From the NCBI RefSeq assembly GCF_900188375.1, contig NZ_FZOO01000002.1:372001-436000 (forward strand): a DNA stretch of 64,000 nt, in the 5' to 3' direction. The position numbers were made by a program, and so were the translations under genes. Below the pieces are notes generated by a model. The model was not told where the DNA came from, ran no database searches, and saw nothing but the letters and a program-made list of their open reading frames with translations. This document shows, piece after piece, positions 23,902 through 32,468 of the stretch (its first letter is position 1; each line of letters starts with the position of its first letter). Origin of the DNA: Geodermatophilus pulveris (GTDB taxonomy: Bacteria > Actinomycetota > Actinomycetes > Mycobacteriales > Geodermatophilaceae).

Positions 23902-25523
23902 CGCGCCGTCCCCACCGGCGAGAGGACGGGCAGGGTGACGGTGAACAGCGCGCCGGGGCCGGGCCGGACGGTCAGCGTGCCGCCGAGCCGCGCCACGGTC
24001 TGCGCGACCAGCGCCAGGCCCAGGCCACGGCCGAGCCCGGACGGCGCGCCGGTGGTGTCCTTGGTGCTCCAGCCGCGCTCGAACAGGTGCGGCAGGTCCG
24101 CCTCCCGCACGCCCGGGCCGGTGTCCTCGACGCGGATCTCCAGCCGCCCGCCGCAGACCTCCGCGGCGACCTGCACCTCCCGCGGCGGGTCCCCCGCCAG
24201 GGCGGCGTCGATCGCGTTGTCCAGCAGGTTGCCCACGACGGTGACCAGGTCGCCGCCGGGGATGCCGGTCTCCCCCACCGCGGTCGCCGGGTCCACCTCC
24301 AGCAGCACGCCACGCTCGTGCGCGGTCGCGGCCTTGCCCAGCAGCAGCGCGGCCAGCACCGGGTCGCCGACGGCGTCCACCACCCGGTCGGTGAGCCGCT
24401 GGGCCGAGGCAAGCTGGGCGGTCGCGAAGTCGACCGCCTCCCGGGTGCGGCCCAGCTCCACCAGGGAGACCGTGGTGTGCAGCCGGTTGGCCGCCTCGTG
24501 CGCCTGGGCGCGCAGCGACTCGGCGAACGCCCGGATGCCGTCCAGCTCGCCGGTCAGGGCCTGCAGCTCGGTGTGGTCGCGCAGGGTGACCACCGCGCCC
24601 GCCGCCCGGCCCCCCGGCCGCGGCGGTGCCTGGTTGACCACCACCACCCGGGTGCCGGTCACGTGCACCTCGTCGACGGCGGTGCGCTGCTGGCCGAGGA
24701 CCGCGGTCAGCCCCGCCGGCAGGCCCAGCTCGGCGACGTGCCGGCCGGTGGGGTCGCCGGGGAGCCCGAGCAGCCGCCGCGCCTCGTCGTTGACCAGCTG
24801 CACCCGGCCCTCGTCGTCCACCAGGAGCACGCCCTCGCGGACGGCGCGCAGCACGGCGTGGTGGTAGTCGACCATCCGCGCCAGCTGCTCCGGGGACAGC
24901 CCGTGGGTCTGCCGCCGCAGCCGCCGGGACAGCGCCACGCTGCCCAGCGCGCCGACGGCGAGGGTCACCGCGCCGGTGCCGGCGATCCCGGGGACGGCGG
25001 CGGCGAGGTCCTCCCCGATCTCCTCGACGGTGACCCCGGCGGAGACCAGCGCGACGACGTCCCCGTCGCCGTCCAGCACCGGGCCGGTCGCCCGCACCGA
25101 GGGGCCCAGCGTGCCGGTGTAGGTCTCGGTGAAGGTGTCCCCGGCCAGCGCCGGCTCCACCGTGCCGATGTAGGGCCGGCCGATCTGCGCCGGGTCGGGG
25201 TGGGTGAAGCGGGTGCGGTCGGTCGCCAGCACGGTGATGAACGACGTGCCGGTGTCGGCACGCACCGCTTCCACGTAGGGCTGCAGCACCGCGGTCGGGT
25301 CGGGGCCGGTCACCGCCTGCACCACCAGCGGGGAGTCGGCGATCGACTCGACGATCGCCGTGGTCTCCTCCTCCGCCGCGGCCCGGACCGCCGCGCGGGC
25401 GTCGCGGTAGGCGATGGCGGTCGCGGTCAGCACGACGGCGACCACGACGAGGGCCTGCAGGAGCAGCAGCCGCCGGGCCAGGCTCGCCTCGCCCCGGCGC
25501 TCGGGGAGCTCGGGCGCGGGCAC
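23898..25523 (-). CDS. dctS: DctS/CitA-type sensor histidine kinase
   Basis: A 541-residue membrane sensor kinase. TM1 at about 19-38, a periplasmic PAS-like (Cache/PDC) domain at about 45-180 with the RFTHPDP and IGRPYIG segments of C4-dicarboxylate/citrate sensors, and TM2 at about 182-198. A cytoplasmic PAS lies at about 218-325. The kinase core has phosphoacceptor H342 in AHEAANRLH, an N box GNLLDNAIDA, then DTGPGV and GLGRGLGLAL. Signature and order match CitA/DcuS/DctS. GTG 25521-25523 gives a short N-terminus before TM1; TTG at 25551-25553 is an alternative ten codons upstream. It overlaps the regulator gene by four bases and is divergent from dctA. Confidence 0.92.
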   Translation of the reverse strand: MPAPELPERRGEASLARRLLLLQALVVVAVVLTATAIAYRDARAAVRAAAEEETTAIVESIADSPLVVQAVTGPDPTAVLQPYVEAVRADTGTSFITVLATDRTRFTHPDPAQIGRPYIGTVEPALAGDTFTETYTGTLGPSVRATGPVLDGDGDVVALVSAGVTVEEIGEDLAAAVPGIAGTGAVTLAVGALGSVALSRRLRRQTHGLSPEQLARMVDYHHAVLRAVREGVLLVDDEGRVQLVNDEARRLLGLPGDPTGRHVAELGLPAGLTAVLGQQRTAVDEVHVTGTRVVVVNQAPPRPGGRAAGAVVTLRDHTELQALTGELDGIRAFAESLRAQAHEAANRLHTTVSLVELGRTREAVDFATAQLASAQRLTDRVVDAVGDPVLAALLLGKAATAHERGVLLEVDPATAVGETGIPGGDLVTVVGNLLDNAIDAALAGDPPREVQVAAEVCGGRLEIRVEDTGPGVREADLPHLFERGWSTKDTTGAPSGLGRGLGLALVAQTVARLGGTLTVRPGPGALFTVTLPVLSPVGTAR

Positions 25524-25548
25524 GCCGCGAGTGTGCCGCGTCCGTGTA

Positions 25549-25578
25549 CGCAATGAACGAATGCGTGACCGCGGTCAC
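25549..25578. promoter_or_regulatory. Palindromes in the dctS-dctA divergent region
   Basis: GTGACCGCGGTCAC (25565-25578) is a perfect 14-bp palindrome. CGCA-N9-TGCG (25549-25565) is a second inverted repeat that touches it and reaches into the alternative TTG start of the kinase. Both lie in the 130-base gap between the two starts, the right place for the regulator to bind. Confidence 0.5.
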
Positions 25579-25653
25579 CCCCCACCCGCACCGTGGACGT
25601 GCCGGCCCGGGACGGGCGGCGCCCCTCCCCCTCGGACTCCCCCAGGAGCAGTC

Positions 25654-27090
25654 ATGACCTCAGGCACGGTCGCCGAACAGCCGCCGCCCGCGACGCGGCG
25701 GGACCGCACGCACTGGCTCTACATCGCGGTCATCGCCGCGGTGCTCGGCGGCATCACGGTGGGCTTCGCCGCCCCCGAGTTCGCCGTCTCGCTCAAGTGG
25801 CTCGGCACCGCGTTCGTCGCGCTGATCAAGATGCTGATCGCGCCGGTCATCTTCTGCACCATCGTGCTCGGCATCGGCGCCATCCGGCAGGCGGCCAAGG
25901 TCGGCCGGATCGGCGGCCTGGCGATGGGCTACTTCCTGCTCATGTCCACCGTCGCCCTGGCGATCGGCCTGGTCGTGGGCAACGTGCTCAGCCCGGGTGA
26001 GGGGCTGCAGCTGTCCGAGGAGCTGCGCGGCGAGGGCGCCGAGCTGGCCGGCACGGCCGAGGAGTCCGGGGGGACGACGGACTTCCTGCTCGGCCTCATC
26101 CCGACCACCCTGGTCTCCGCGCTGACCGAGGGCTCGGTGCTGCAGGCGTTGCTGGTCGCGCTGCTCACCGGCTTCGCCATCCAGGCCATGGGCCGCGGCG
26201 GCGAGCCGATCCTGCGCGGCATCGGGCACTTCCAGAAGCTGGTCTTCCGCATCCTGGCGATGGTCATGTGGGTCGCCCCGATCGGCGCCTTCGGGGCGAT
26301 CGCCGCGGTCGTCGGCGAGACCGGCGTCGACGCCCTGACCAGCCTCGCGGTGATCATGCTGGGCTTCTACGCCACCTGCGCGGTGTTCGTCCTGGTGGTC
26401 CTCGGCCTGCTCCTGCGCCTGGTCGCCGGGGTCAACGTGCTCTCGCTGCTGAAGTACCTGGGCCGGGAGTTCCTGCTGATCGTCTCCACCTCGTCGTCGG
26501 AGACCGCGCTGCCCCGCCTGATCGCCAAGATGGAGCACGCCGGGGTCAGCCAGCCGGTCGCCGGGATCGTCGTCCCGACCGGGTACTCCTTCAACCTCGA
26601 CGGCACCGCCATCTACCTGACGATGGCCTCGCTGTTCATCGCCGAGGCGCTGGGCGACCCGCTGAGCGTCGGCGAGCAGATCGGGCTGCTGGCCTTCATG
26701 ATCATCGCCTCGAAGGGCGCGGCCGGGGTCACCGGCGCCGGCCTGGCCACGCTGGCCGGCGGGCTGTCGGCGCACCGCCCGGACCTGCTCGACGGCGTCG
26801 GCCTGATCGTCGGCATCGACCGGTTCATGTCCGAGGCGCGCGCGGTGACCAACTTCGCGGGCAACGCCGTCGCCACCGTGCTCATCGCCACCTGGACCAA
26901 GGAGCTGGACCGCGGGCAGCTGACCGCGGCGCTGTCCGGCGACAGCCCGTTCGACGAGACCACGATGCTCGACGACGGCCACGGCAGCCCCGCCGACGCC
27001 GAGCCGCCGTCCTCGGCGACGAACGCCGGTCCCGGCCAGCGGGACGCCGAGGCCGAGCAGCGCCGGCTGGCGGAGGCCGCGCTGCGCTGA
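25654..27090 (+). CDS. dctA: DctA C4-dicarboxylate:cation symporter
   Basis: A 478-residue DAACS-family transporter for succinate, fumarate and malate. Family signatures: the KMLIAPVIFCTIVLGIG helix, the serine-rich re-entrant loop VSTSSSETALPRL, and TGYSFNLDGTAIYLTMAS. The GAAGVTGAGLATLAG segment and the IDRFMSEARAVTNFAGN helix also fit. About eight membrane segments are seen. The acidic C-terminal tail (about 440-478) is longer than usual. A loop at about 110-145 rich in Glu and Gly (GEGAELAGTAEESGG) is an insertion seen in actinobacterial members. An AGGAG site precedes the ATG. Controlled by the divergent two-component pair; ends in a strong hairpin. Confidence 0.95.
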   Translation: MTSGTVAEQPPPATRRDRTHWLYIAVIAAVLGGITVGFAAPEFAVSLKWLGTAFVALIKMLIAPVIFCTIVLGIGAIRQAAKVGRIGGLAMGYFLLMSTVALAIGLVVGNVLSPGEGLQLSEELRGEGAELAGTAEESGGTTDFLLGLIPTTLVSALTEGSVLQALLVALLTGFAIQAMGRGGEPILRGIGHFQKLVFRILAMVMWVAPIGAFGAIAAVVGETGVDALTSLAVIMLGFYATCAVFVLVVLGLLLRLVAGVNVLSLLKYLGREFLLIVSTSSSETALPRLIAKMEHAGVSQPVAGIVVPTGYSFNLDGTAIYLTMASLFIAEALGDPLSVGEQIGLLAFMIIASKGAAGVTGAGLATLAGGLSAHRPDLLDGVGLIVGIDRFMSEARAVTNFAGNAVATVLIATWTKELDRGQLTAALSGDSPFDETTMLDDGHGSPADAEPPSSATNAGPGQRDAEAEQRRLAEAALR

Positions 27091-27104
27091 CCCGCCCCCT
27101 GTCG

Positions 27105-27145
27105 GCCACGGCCGCACACCCCCACGGGGGGTGTGCGGCCGTGGC
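27105..27145. terminator. Strong bidirectional hairpin terminator
   Basis: A perfect 19-bp stem (27105-27123 with 27127-27145) around a three-base loop, between the convergent ends of dctA and the MFS gene. No T-tract follows on either strand. Confidence 0.85.
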
Positions 27146-27156
27146 GCGTCCGGGCC

Positions 27157-28650
27157 TCAGTGGTGGACGGCGTGCCAGTGCCGGTCGTCGTGGTCGTCGG
27201 CCTCCCGCTCGGCGGCCGCCTCCCGGCGGGTGCGGCGCAGGTCGACGACGGCCAGCGCGAGCGCGCCGGCGATGCCCACCAGCGCGACGCCCAGCCCGGC
27301 CGCCGCGGCGAGCGGGTAGTCCTGCCCGGTCGCGGCGAGGACGACGTAGAACAGGCCCGGCAGCGCGGCGGTGCCGATGGTGGCCCCGAAGCGCTGCGCG
27401 GTCTGCAGCCCGCCGCCGGCCGCCCCGGCCATCCGGACCGGGATGTCCCGCAGCGTCATGGTGATGTTCGGCGAGATGACGAACCCGCCGCCCAGCCCGC
27501 CCACCAGCAGCGCCGGCGCCACGGCCCACGGGACGGCGTCCTGCGGTACGAGCAGCAGGACGGCGACCGTCGCGCCCAGGCCGGCCAGCACGCCGAGCAG
27601 GCCCAGGACGGTGAGCAGCCGCCCGACGCGCTCCACCAGCCGCCCGGCCACCACCGCGGCGACGGCCGAGCCGAGGGCGAACGGGGTCACGGCCAGCCCG
27701 CTCTCCAGCGGGGTGAGCCCCAGGCCGGTCTGGAAGAACAGCGCGAAGACCAGCCAGATGCCGCTGAAGCCGACGAAGTAGACGGTGCCCAGCGCCGCGC
27801 CCAGGCCGTAGCCGCGGGTCCGGGTCACCAGCCGGGGGTCGAACACCGGGTCGCGGCCGCGGCGCACCTCCCACCACTCCCAGGCGACGAAGGCGGCCAG
27901 CACCAGCGCGCCGGCCGGGAACAGCCACCACAGCCGGGTCAGCCCGCCGGACTCCGCCTGCACCAGCGGCAGCAGCAGGGCCAGCGAGCCGGCGCCCAGC
28001 AGCAGCACCCCGCCGCCGTCGATGCCCCCGCGCCGGCCGGAGCCGCTGCGCGGCAGCAGCCGCCAGGCGAGCACGAACGCGACCACGCCGATCGGCACGT
28101 TGACCCAGAAGATCCACCGCCAGTCGGCCACCTGCAGCAGCAGCCCGCCGAGGACCGGGCCCACCGCGGTGGAGATCCCGACCACCGCGCCGAACGCGCC
28201 GAAGGCCCGGCCGCGCTCGCCGCCGCGGAACAGCTGCTGGATCAGCCCGGAGTTCTGCGGGGCGAGCACGCCGGCGGCCAGCCCCTGGGCCAGCCGGGCG
28301 GTGATGAGCAGGCCCACCGACGGCGCCGCCCCGGCGGCCGCGCTGAACAGCACGAACGCGGCCATCCCGATGAGGAACATCCGGCGCCGGCCGAGCGCGT
28401 CACCGAGCCGGCCGGCGGGGACCAGCATGAGCGCGAAGGTGAGCGCGTAGCCGGAGACCACCCACTGCACCGCGGCCGGCGAGGCGCCCAGGTCGCGCTG
28501 CAGCGTGGGCAGGGCGACCGACACGATGCTGACGTCGAGCAGGCTCATGAAGCCGGCGACGAGGGTGACCCCCAGGGCGTGCCAGCGCCGCGGGTCCGGC
28601 TGGTCGCCCTCCTCCCCGGCGGTCCGGTCGACGTCGGGCCGGGCCGTCAC
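27157..28650 (-). CDS. MFS drug/proton antiporter, 14-TM (DHA2) type
   Basis: A 497-residue major facilitator with about 14 hydrophobic segments. Motif A lies in the loop after TM2 (VPAGRLGDALGRRRMF) and the C motif region follows in TM5 (GPVLGGLLLQVADWRWIFWVNVP), both typical of the EmrB/QacA group. The N-terminus is short and polar (DRTAGEEGDQPDPRRWH); the C-terminus ends in a His/Asp-rich tail (EREADDHDDRHWHAVHH) that could bind metal. GTG 28648-28650 is the likely start. No regulator gene lies beside it. Substrate unknown; multidrug efflux is the family role. Confidence 0.9.
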   Translation of the reverse strand: MTARPDVDRTAGEEGDQPDPRRWHALGVTLVAGFMSLLDVSIVSVALPTLQRDLGASPAAVQWVVSGYALTFALMLVPAGRLGDALGRRRMFLIGMAAFVLFSAAAGAAPSVGLLITARLAQGLAAGVLAPQNSGLIQQLFRGGERGRAFGAFGAVVGISTAVGPVLGGLLLQVADWRWIFWVNVPIGVVAFVLAWRLLPRSGSGRRGGIDGGGVLLLGAGSLALLLPLVQAESGGLTRLWWLFPAGALVLAAFVAWEWWEVRRGRDPVFDPRLVTRTRGYGLGAALGTVYFVGFSGIWLVFALFFQTGLGLTPLESGLAVTPFALGSAVAAVVAGRLVERVGRLLTVLGLLGVLAGLGATVAVLLLVPQDAVPWAVAPALLVGGLGGGFVISPNITMTLRDIPVRMAGAAGGGLQTAQRFGATIGTAALPGLFYVVLAATGQDYPLAAAAGLGVALVGIAGALALAVVDLRRTRREAAAEREADDHDDRHWHAVHH

Positions 28651-28764
28651 GGGCGCCTCCGGGGTGCTCGGGCCAGGCGCCGGGGTGCGCGTCGCCGTCC
28701 GCAGCGATCCTCCGCCGTGCCGGGCGGGGCTGCAGGGCGACCGGCGCGCCGCGCGGCGACGTCC

Positions 28765-30204
28765 TCAGGCCGGCGGCAGGGCCGGCTCGGTCAGCGGGAG
28801 ACGCACCTGGAAGCGGGTGTCCCCCGGCTCGGACTGCACCCGCAGGTCGCCGCCGTGCCGGGTGACCACGACGCGGTAGGAGACGTCCAGCCCCAGGCCG
28901 GTGCCCTGGCCGACCGGCTTGGTGGTGAAGAACGGCTCGAAGACCCGCTGCCGCAGCTCCGGGGGGATGCCCGGGCCGGTGTCGGCCACCTCCACCAGCA
29001 CCCGGTCGCCGTCCCTGGCGGTGCGCAGGGTGAGCGTGCCGGTGCCGGCCATGGCGTCGAGGGCGTTGACGATCAGGTTGGTCCACACCTGGTTGAGCTC
29101 GCCGGGGTAGCCGGGCACCGGCGGCAGCGTCCGGTCGTAGTCCTTGACCACGCACACCCCGGGCGGGGTCTTGGCGCCGAGCATGACCAGCGTGGCGTCC
29201 AGGCCGGCGTGCAGGTCGGTGGGCTGGTGCGGGGCCCGGTCGAGCTGGGAGTACTGCCGGGCGGCGTCGACCAGGCCGGAGATGCGGCCGGTGCTGTCGG
29301 CGATCTCGGCCAGCAGCGACTCGGTCTCCACGGCGTACGCCAGCCAGCGCAGCGCGGGCTCCAGCGCGGCCGGCTCCACGGCGTCCTCGACCCGGTCCAG
29401 GTCCTCGGGCGCCAGGCCCGCCGCGACGAAGATCCCGGCCAGGTCCCACGCGCCACCGACGTCCCGCTCGTCGAGCCAGTCGCCGAGGGCGTCCTCGCGG
29501 TCGCCGCGCTCCAGCGCCGACGGCTCCGGGGTCGTGCCCACGCGCGCGACCAGCTCCTCCTGCAGCCCGGTGAGCGCCCGCAGCACCGCGCCGTCGAGCC
29601 GGCCCTCGGACAGCAGGGCCAGCTTGTGCCGCATCCCGGCGAACCGCTCACGCAGCGCCGAGGCGGCCCGCGTCGCGGCGGCGGCGGGGTTGTTCAGCTC
29701 GTGGGTGAGGCCGGCGGTCAGCTTGCCCAGGGCCAGCAGCCGCTCCCGCTGACCCACCAGCTCCGCGGCGTTGCGCTGCCCGACGAACATGCCCTCCAGC
29801 AGGTGCACCGCCATCGGGTACCACCGGCGGAAGGTCGCGGCGAACTCGCCGGCGGGCAGCTGCAGGAACCGGCAGTCGGTCACCGCGTGCACCGACGCCG
29901 GGTACTTCTGGTCGATCCGGTCGCCGACGTAGAACTGCACCGCGCCGGAGTACACGCCGCGGTGCGACGACCGGGTGATCTCCACCTCGCTGCCGCCCAC
30001 CAGCCGGGTCATCCGCAGCGTCCCGTCGAGCAGCACCGAGAAGCACCGGGCCGGCTCCCCCTCGACCGACACCGCCGCCCCGGCGGGGTGGGAGACCACG
30101 TCGCCGTGCTCGGCGACCCAGGCCAGCTGGTCGTCGTCGAGGTCGGCGAAGAGGAACAGCTCACGCAGCTCGGCCGCGGTCAGCCGCTCGGTCGCCGTCG
30201 TCAC
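28765..30204 (-). CDS. Histidine kinase with N-terminal cyclic-nucleotide-binding domain
   Basis: A 479-residue cytosolic sensor kinase. Residues about 10-140 form a CAP-type cyclic-nucleotide-binding domain (HPAGAAVSVEGEPARCFSVLLDGTLR, then YSGAVQFYVGD). The H box follows at about 155-180 (LGKLTAGLTHELNNPAAAA; phosphoacceptor H168), then a long spacer and the ATPase core: NLIVNALDAM, DTGPGIPPEL, FEPFFTTKPVGQGTGLGL. There is no membrane segment. The phosphate-binding arginine of a true cAMP pocket is not clear, so the ligand may differ. GTG 30202-30204 overlaps the stop of the receiver-flavoprotein gene (GTGA), so kinase and receiver are made together and are likely cognate partners. Confidence 0.9.
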   Translation of the reverse strand: MTTATERLTAAELRELFLFADLDDDQLAWVAEHGDVVSHPAGAAVSVEGEPARCFSVLLDGTLRMTRLVGGSEVEITRSSHRGVYSGAVQFYVGDRIDQKYPASVHAVTDCRFLQLPAGEFAATFRRWYPMAVHLLEGMFVGQRNAAELVGQRERLLALGKLTAGLTHELNNPAAAATRAASALRERFAGMRHKLALLSEGRLDGAVLRALTGLQEELVARVGTTPEPSALERGDREDALGDWLDERDVGGAWDLAGIFVAAGLAPEDLDRVEDAVEPAALEPALRWLAYAVETESLLAEIADSTGRISGLVDAARQYSQLDRAPHQPTDLHAGLDATLVMLGAKTPPGVCVVKDYDRTLPPVPGYPGELNQVWTNLIVNALDAMAGTGTLTLRTARDGDRVLVEVADTGPGIPPELRQRVFEPFFTTKPVGQGTGLGLDVSYRVVVTRHGGDLRVQSEPGDTRFQVRLPLTEPALPPA

Positions 30205-31859
30205 CGCTCCTCCAGGTACCGGTGCACGAGCGTGACGGCCATGGCCCCCTCGCCGACGGCCGAGGCGACCCGCTTCACGGAGTCCGCGCGCACGTCGCCG
30301 GCCACGAAGACGCCGGGCACGCTGGTCTCCAGCAGGTACGGGTCGCGGTCCAGCGGCCAGCCGGGCGGGCGGCGGCCGTCGCGCACCAGCGCCGGACCGG
30401 TGGGGATGAACCCGCGCTCGTCCCGGACGACGGCGCCGTCCAGCCAGCCGGTGCGCGGGGCACCGCCGATGAAGACGAACAGGTGGCTGGCCGGCAGCGT
30501 CTCCAGCTCCCCGGTCTGCGCGTCCTGCACGGTGATCGCCTCCAGGTGCCCGTCGCCCTGCACGCCGGCCAGGGTGGTGCAGGTGCGCACGCTGATCGAC
30601 GGGATCTGCGCGATCTGCTCGATGAGGTAGTGCGACATCGACGCCTCCAGCGACGGGCCGCGCACCAGCAGGCACACCGAGCGGGCGTGGCGGGAGAAGA
30701 ACACGGCCGCCTGGCCGGCGGAGTTGGCGCCGCCGACGACGTACACGTCCCGGCCGGCGCACTCGGCGGCCTCGGTGGTCGCCGAGCCGTAGTAGACGCC
30801 GCGCCCGGTCAGGTCGTCGCAGCCGGGCACGCCCAGGCTGCGGTAGGAGACACCGGTGGCCAGGACGACCGCGCCGGCGGCGACCGTGCGCCCGTCGTCC
30901 AGGCGCAGCACCCGCTTGGGCCCGTGCACCTCCAGGGCGACCACGTCGCGGGTGAGCAGCAGCTCGGTGCCGAACTTGACCGCCTGCCGGCGCGCCCGCT
31001 CGGCCAGGTCCGCGCCGGAGACGCCGCCGGGGAAGCCCAGGTAGTTCTCGATCCGGCTGCTCTGCCCGGCCTGCCCGCCGGTGGCCTCCCGCTCCACCAG
31101 CACCGTGCGCAGCCCCTCGGAGGTGCCGTACACCGCCGCGCCCAGCCCGGCCGGCCCGCCGCCGACGACGACCAGGTCGTAGAACTCCTCCTGCGGGTCG
31201 ACCGTGAGCCCGACGGCCGCGGCGAGCTCCGCCTCCCCCGGGTGCCTGAGCACCTGGCCGTCGGCGGTGACGACCACCGGCACGTCGTCCGGCCCCGCGC
31301 CGGCGGCGGCGAGGACCCGCTGCCCCTCCGGGTCCTCGACGCTGTACCACCGGTGGGGGACGGCGTTGCGGGTCAGCAGGGTGCGCGCCCCGAAGGACGG
31401 CCCCGACCAGCGGTGGCCGACGAGCTTGACGCCCACCACCTCCGGGTCCGGGGTCGCGTGCCAGGCGCTGAGCATCTCGTCGATCTTCGGGTAGAGCTTG
31501 TCCTCCGGTGGGTCCCACGGCTTGAGCAGGTAGGCGTCCACGTCGACGTCGTTGATGGCGGCGATGGCGGCGTCGGTGTCGGCGTAGGCGGTGAGCAGCG
31601 CGCGGCGGGCCCGCGGCACGATGTCCATCGCCTGCTCGAGGAACTCCACGCCGGTCATGTCCGGCATCCGGTGGTCCGCCAGCAGCACCGCCACCGGGTC
31701 GCCGCGGAGCTTCAGCTCGCGCAGCGCCTCGAGCGCCTCGGGGCCGGAGCCGGCGCGCAGCACGCGGTACTCCTCGCCGTACTCCCGGCGCAGGTCACGG
31801 GCGACGGCTCGGGAGACCGCCGGGTCGTCGTCGACGGTGAGCAGCACGGGTCGGGCCAT
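30201..31859 (-). CDS. Receiver domain fused to thioredoxin-reductase-like flavoprotein
   Basis: A 552-residue fusion. Residues 1-130 are a response-regulator receiver (D10-D12, phosphoacceptor D62, T90, K113). Residues about 138-220 look like a glutaredoxin/thioredoxin fold whose active site reads RWSGPSFG, serines instead of cysteines. Residues about 225-552 match thioredoxin reductase: FAD motif VVVGGGPAGLGAAV (231-243), the ATGVSYR block, NAD(P)H motif VVGGANSAGQAAV, and the C-terminal VFVAGDVR. The redox CxxC of true reductases is absent; the site reads YYGSATTEAAEC. So phosphorylation might control a flavin oxidoreductase with a partner other than thioredoxin. AGGAGG precedes the ATG. 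It is co-transcribed with the cNMP kinase. Related fusions are known in actinomycetes but poorly understood. Confidence 0.92.
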   Translation of the reverse strand: MARPVLLTVDDDPAVSRAVARDLRREYGEEYRVLRAGSGPEALEALRELKLRGDPVAVLLADHRMPDMTGVEFLEQAMDIVPRARRALLTAYADTDAAIAAINDVDVDAYLLKPWDPPEDKLYPKIDEMLSAWHATPDPEVVGVKLVGHRWSGPSFGARTLLTRNAVPHRWYSVEDPEGQRVLAAAGAGPDDVPVVVTADGQVLRHPGEAELAAAVGLTVDPQEEFYDLVVVGGGPAGLGAAVYGTSEGLRTVLVEREATGGQAGQSSRIENYLGFPGGVSGADLAERARRQAVKFGTELLLTRDVVALEVHGPKRVLRLDDGRTVAAGAVVLATGVSYRSLGVPGCDDLTGRGVYYGSATTEAAECAGRDVYVVGGANSAGQAAVFFSRHARSVCLLVRGPSLEASMSHYLIEQIAQIPSISVRTCTTLAGVQGDGHLEAITVQDAQTGELETLPASHLFVFIGGAPRTGWLDGAVVRDERGFIPTGPALVRDGRRPPGWPLDRDPYLLETSVPGVFVAGDVRADSVKRVASAVGEGAMAVTLVHRYLEER

Positions 31860-31991
31860 CGCGGCCTCCTGGCCGGCCCCACCGGGCAGACCGGTCGGTG
31901 TGCGGGGAGCACGGCGTGCTCGCCGGCCGCCGCCCACGGTAACCCCCGGCCGCCACCCGGTCGACGGCCCCGACGGTGGCCCGGCGGCTGC

Positions 31992-32360
31992 TCAGCGGCG
32001 GCGGACCGGCTCCGGGAACGTCGCCCGCACCGCGGCCATGTCCAGCTGCCGGACCGTGGCGATGAGCAGCTCCACGGAGTCCGCGGGCAGCCAGCCCGGC
32101 TCGGCGAACACCGGCACGCCGTCGCGGAAGACCATGAGGCTCGGCGCCCGCTGCACGCCCACGGCCTCGGCCAGCTCCGGCTCGGCGCGGACGTCGACGC
32201 GGGCGAAGCGCAGGTCGGGGTGCCGCCGGGCCGCGTCGTCGAAGACCGCGGCGAACGCGCGGCTGGAGCCGGAGGCCTCGTCGCGGAAGTCGACCAGCAC
32301 GATGCCGGCGGCCGCCGTCACCGCCGCGAAGTCCCGTCCGGAGAGCTCCTCGGTGCCCAT
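31992..32360 (-). CDS. Thioredoxin-fold protein with Ser-Gly-Ser-Ser in place of Cys-Gly-Pro-Cys
   Basis: A 122-residue thioredoxin-like protein. Framework is kept: GIVLVDFRDEASGSSRAFAA aligns with the canonical VDFWAxWCGPCRxxxP region. The FARVDVRAEPELAEAVGVQRAPSLMVFRDG segment keeps the cis-Pro. Both catalytic cysteines are serines (S30 and S33), so it cannot do dithiol exchange and may be a binding or chaperone form. ATG 32358-32360 starts directly at the fold. It is upstream of the receiver-flavoprotein gene on the same strand (132-base gap) and divergent from the zinc-finger gene, with a shared 108-base promoter region. Confidence 0.87.
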   Translation of the reverse strand: MGTEELSGRDFAAVTAAAGIVLVDFRDEASGSSRAFAAVFDDAARRHPDLRFARVDVRAEPELAEAVGVQRAPSLMVFRDGVPVFAEPGWLPADSVELLIATVRQLDMAAVRATFPEPVRRR

Positions 32361-32468
32361 GCCGCCTCCCGTCCGCCGGTCACCGAGTGTCCCCCGCCCG
32401 GCCCGGGACGGCTTCCCGGACGGCGTGCCCGCCCCTACCGTGGACACCCCGGACCGGAGGAGACCGCC

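Noticed and set aside
30201-31859. Calling the fusion a true thioredoxin reductase
   Set aside because: The redox CxxC is absent and the inner glutaredoxin-like site is serine. The flavoprotein fold alone does not justify the enzyme name.
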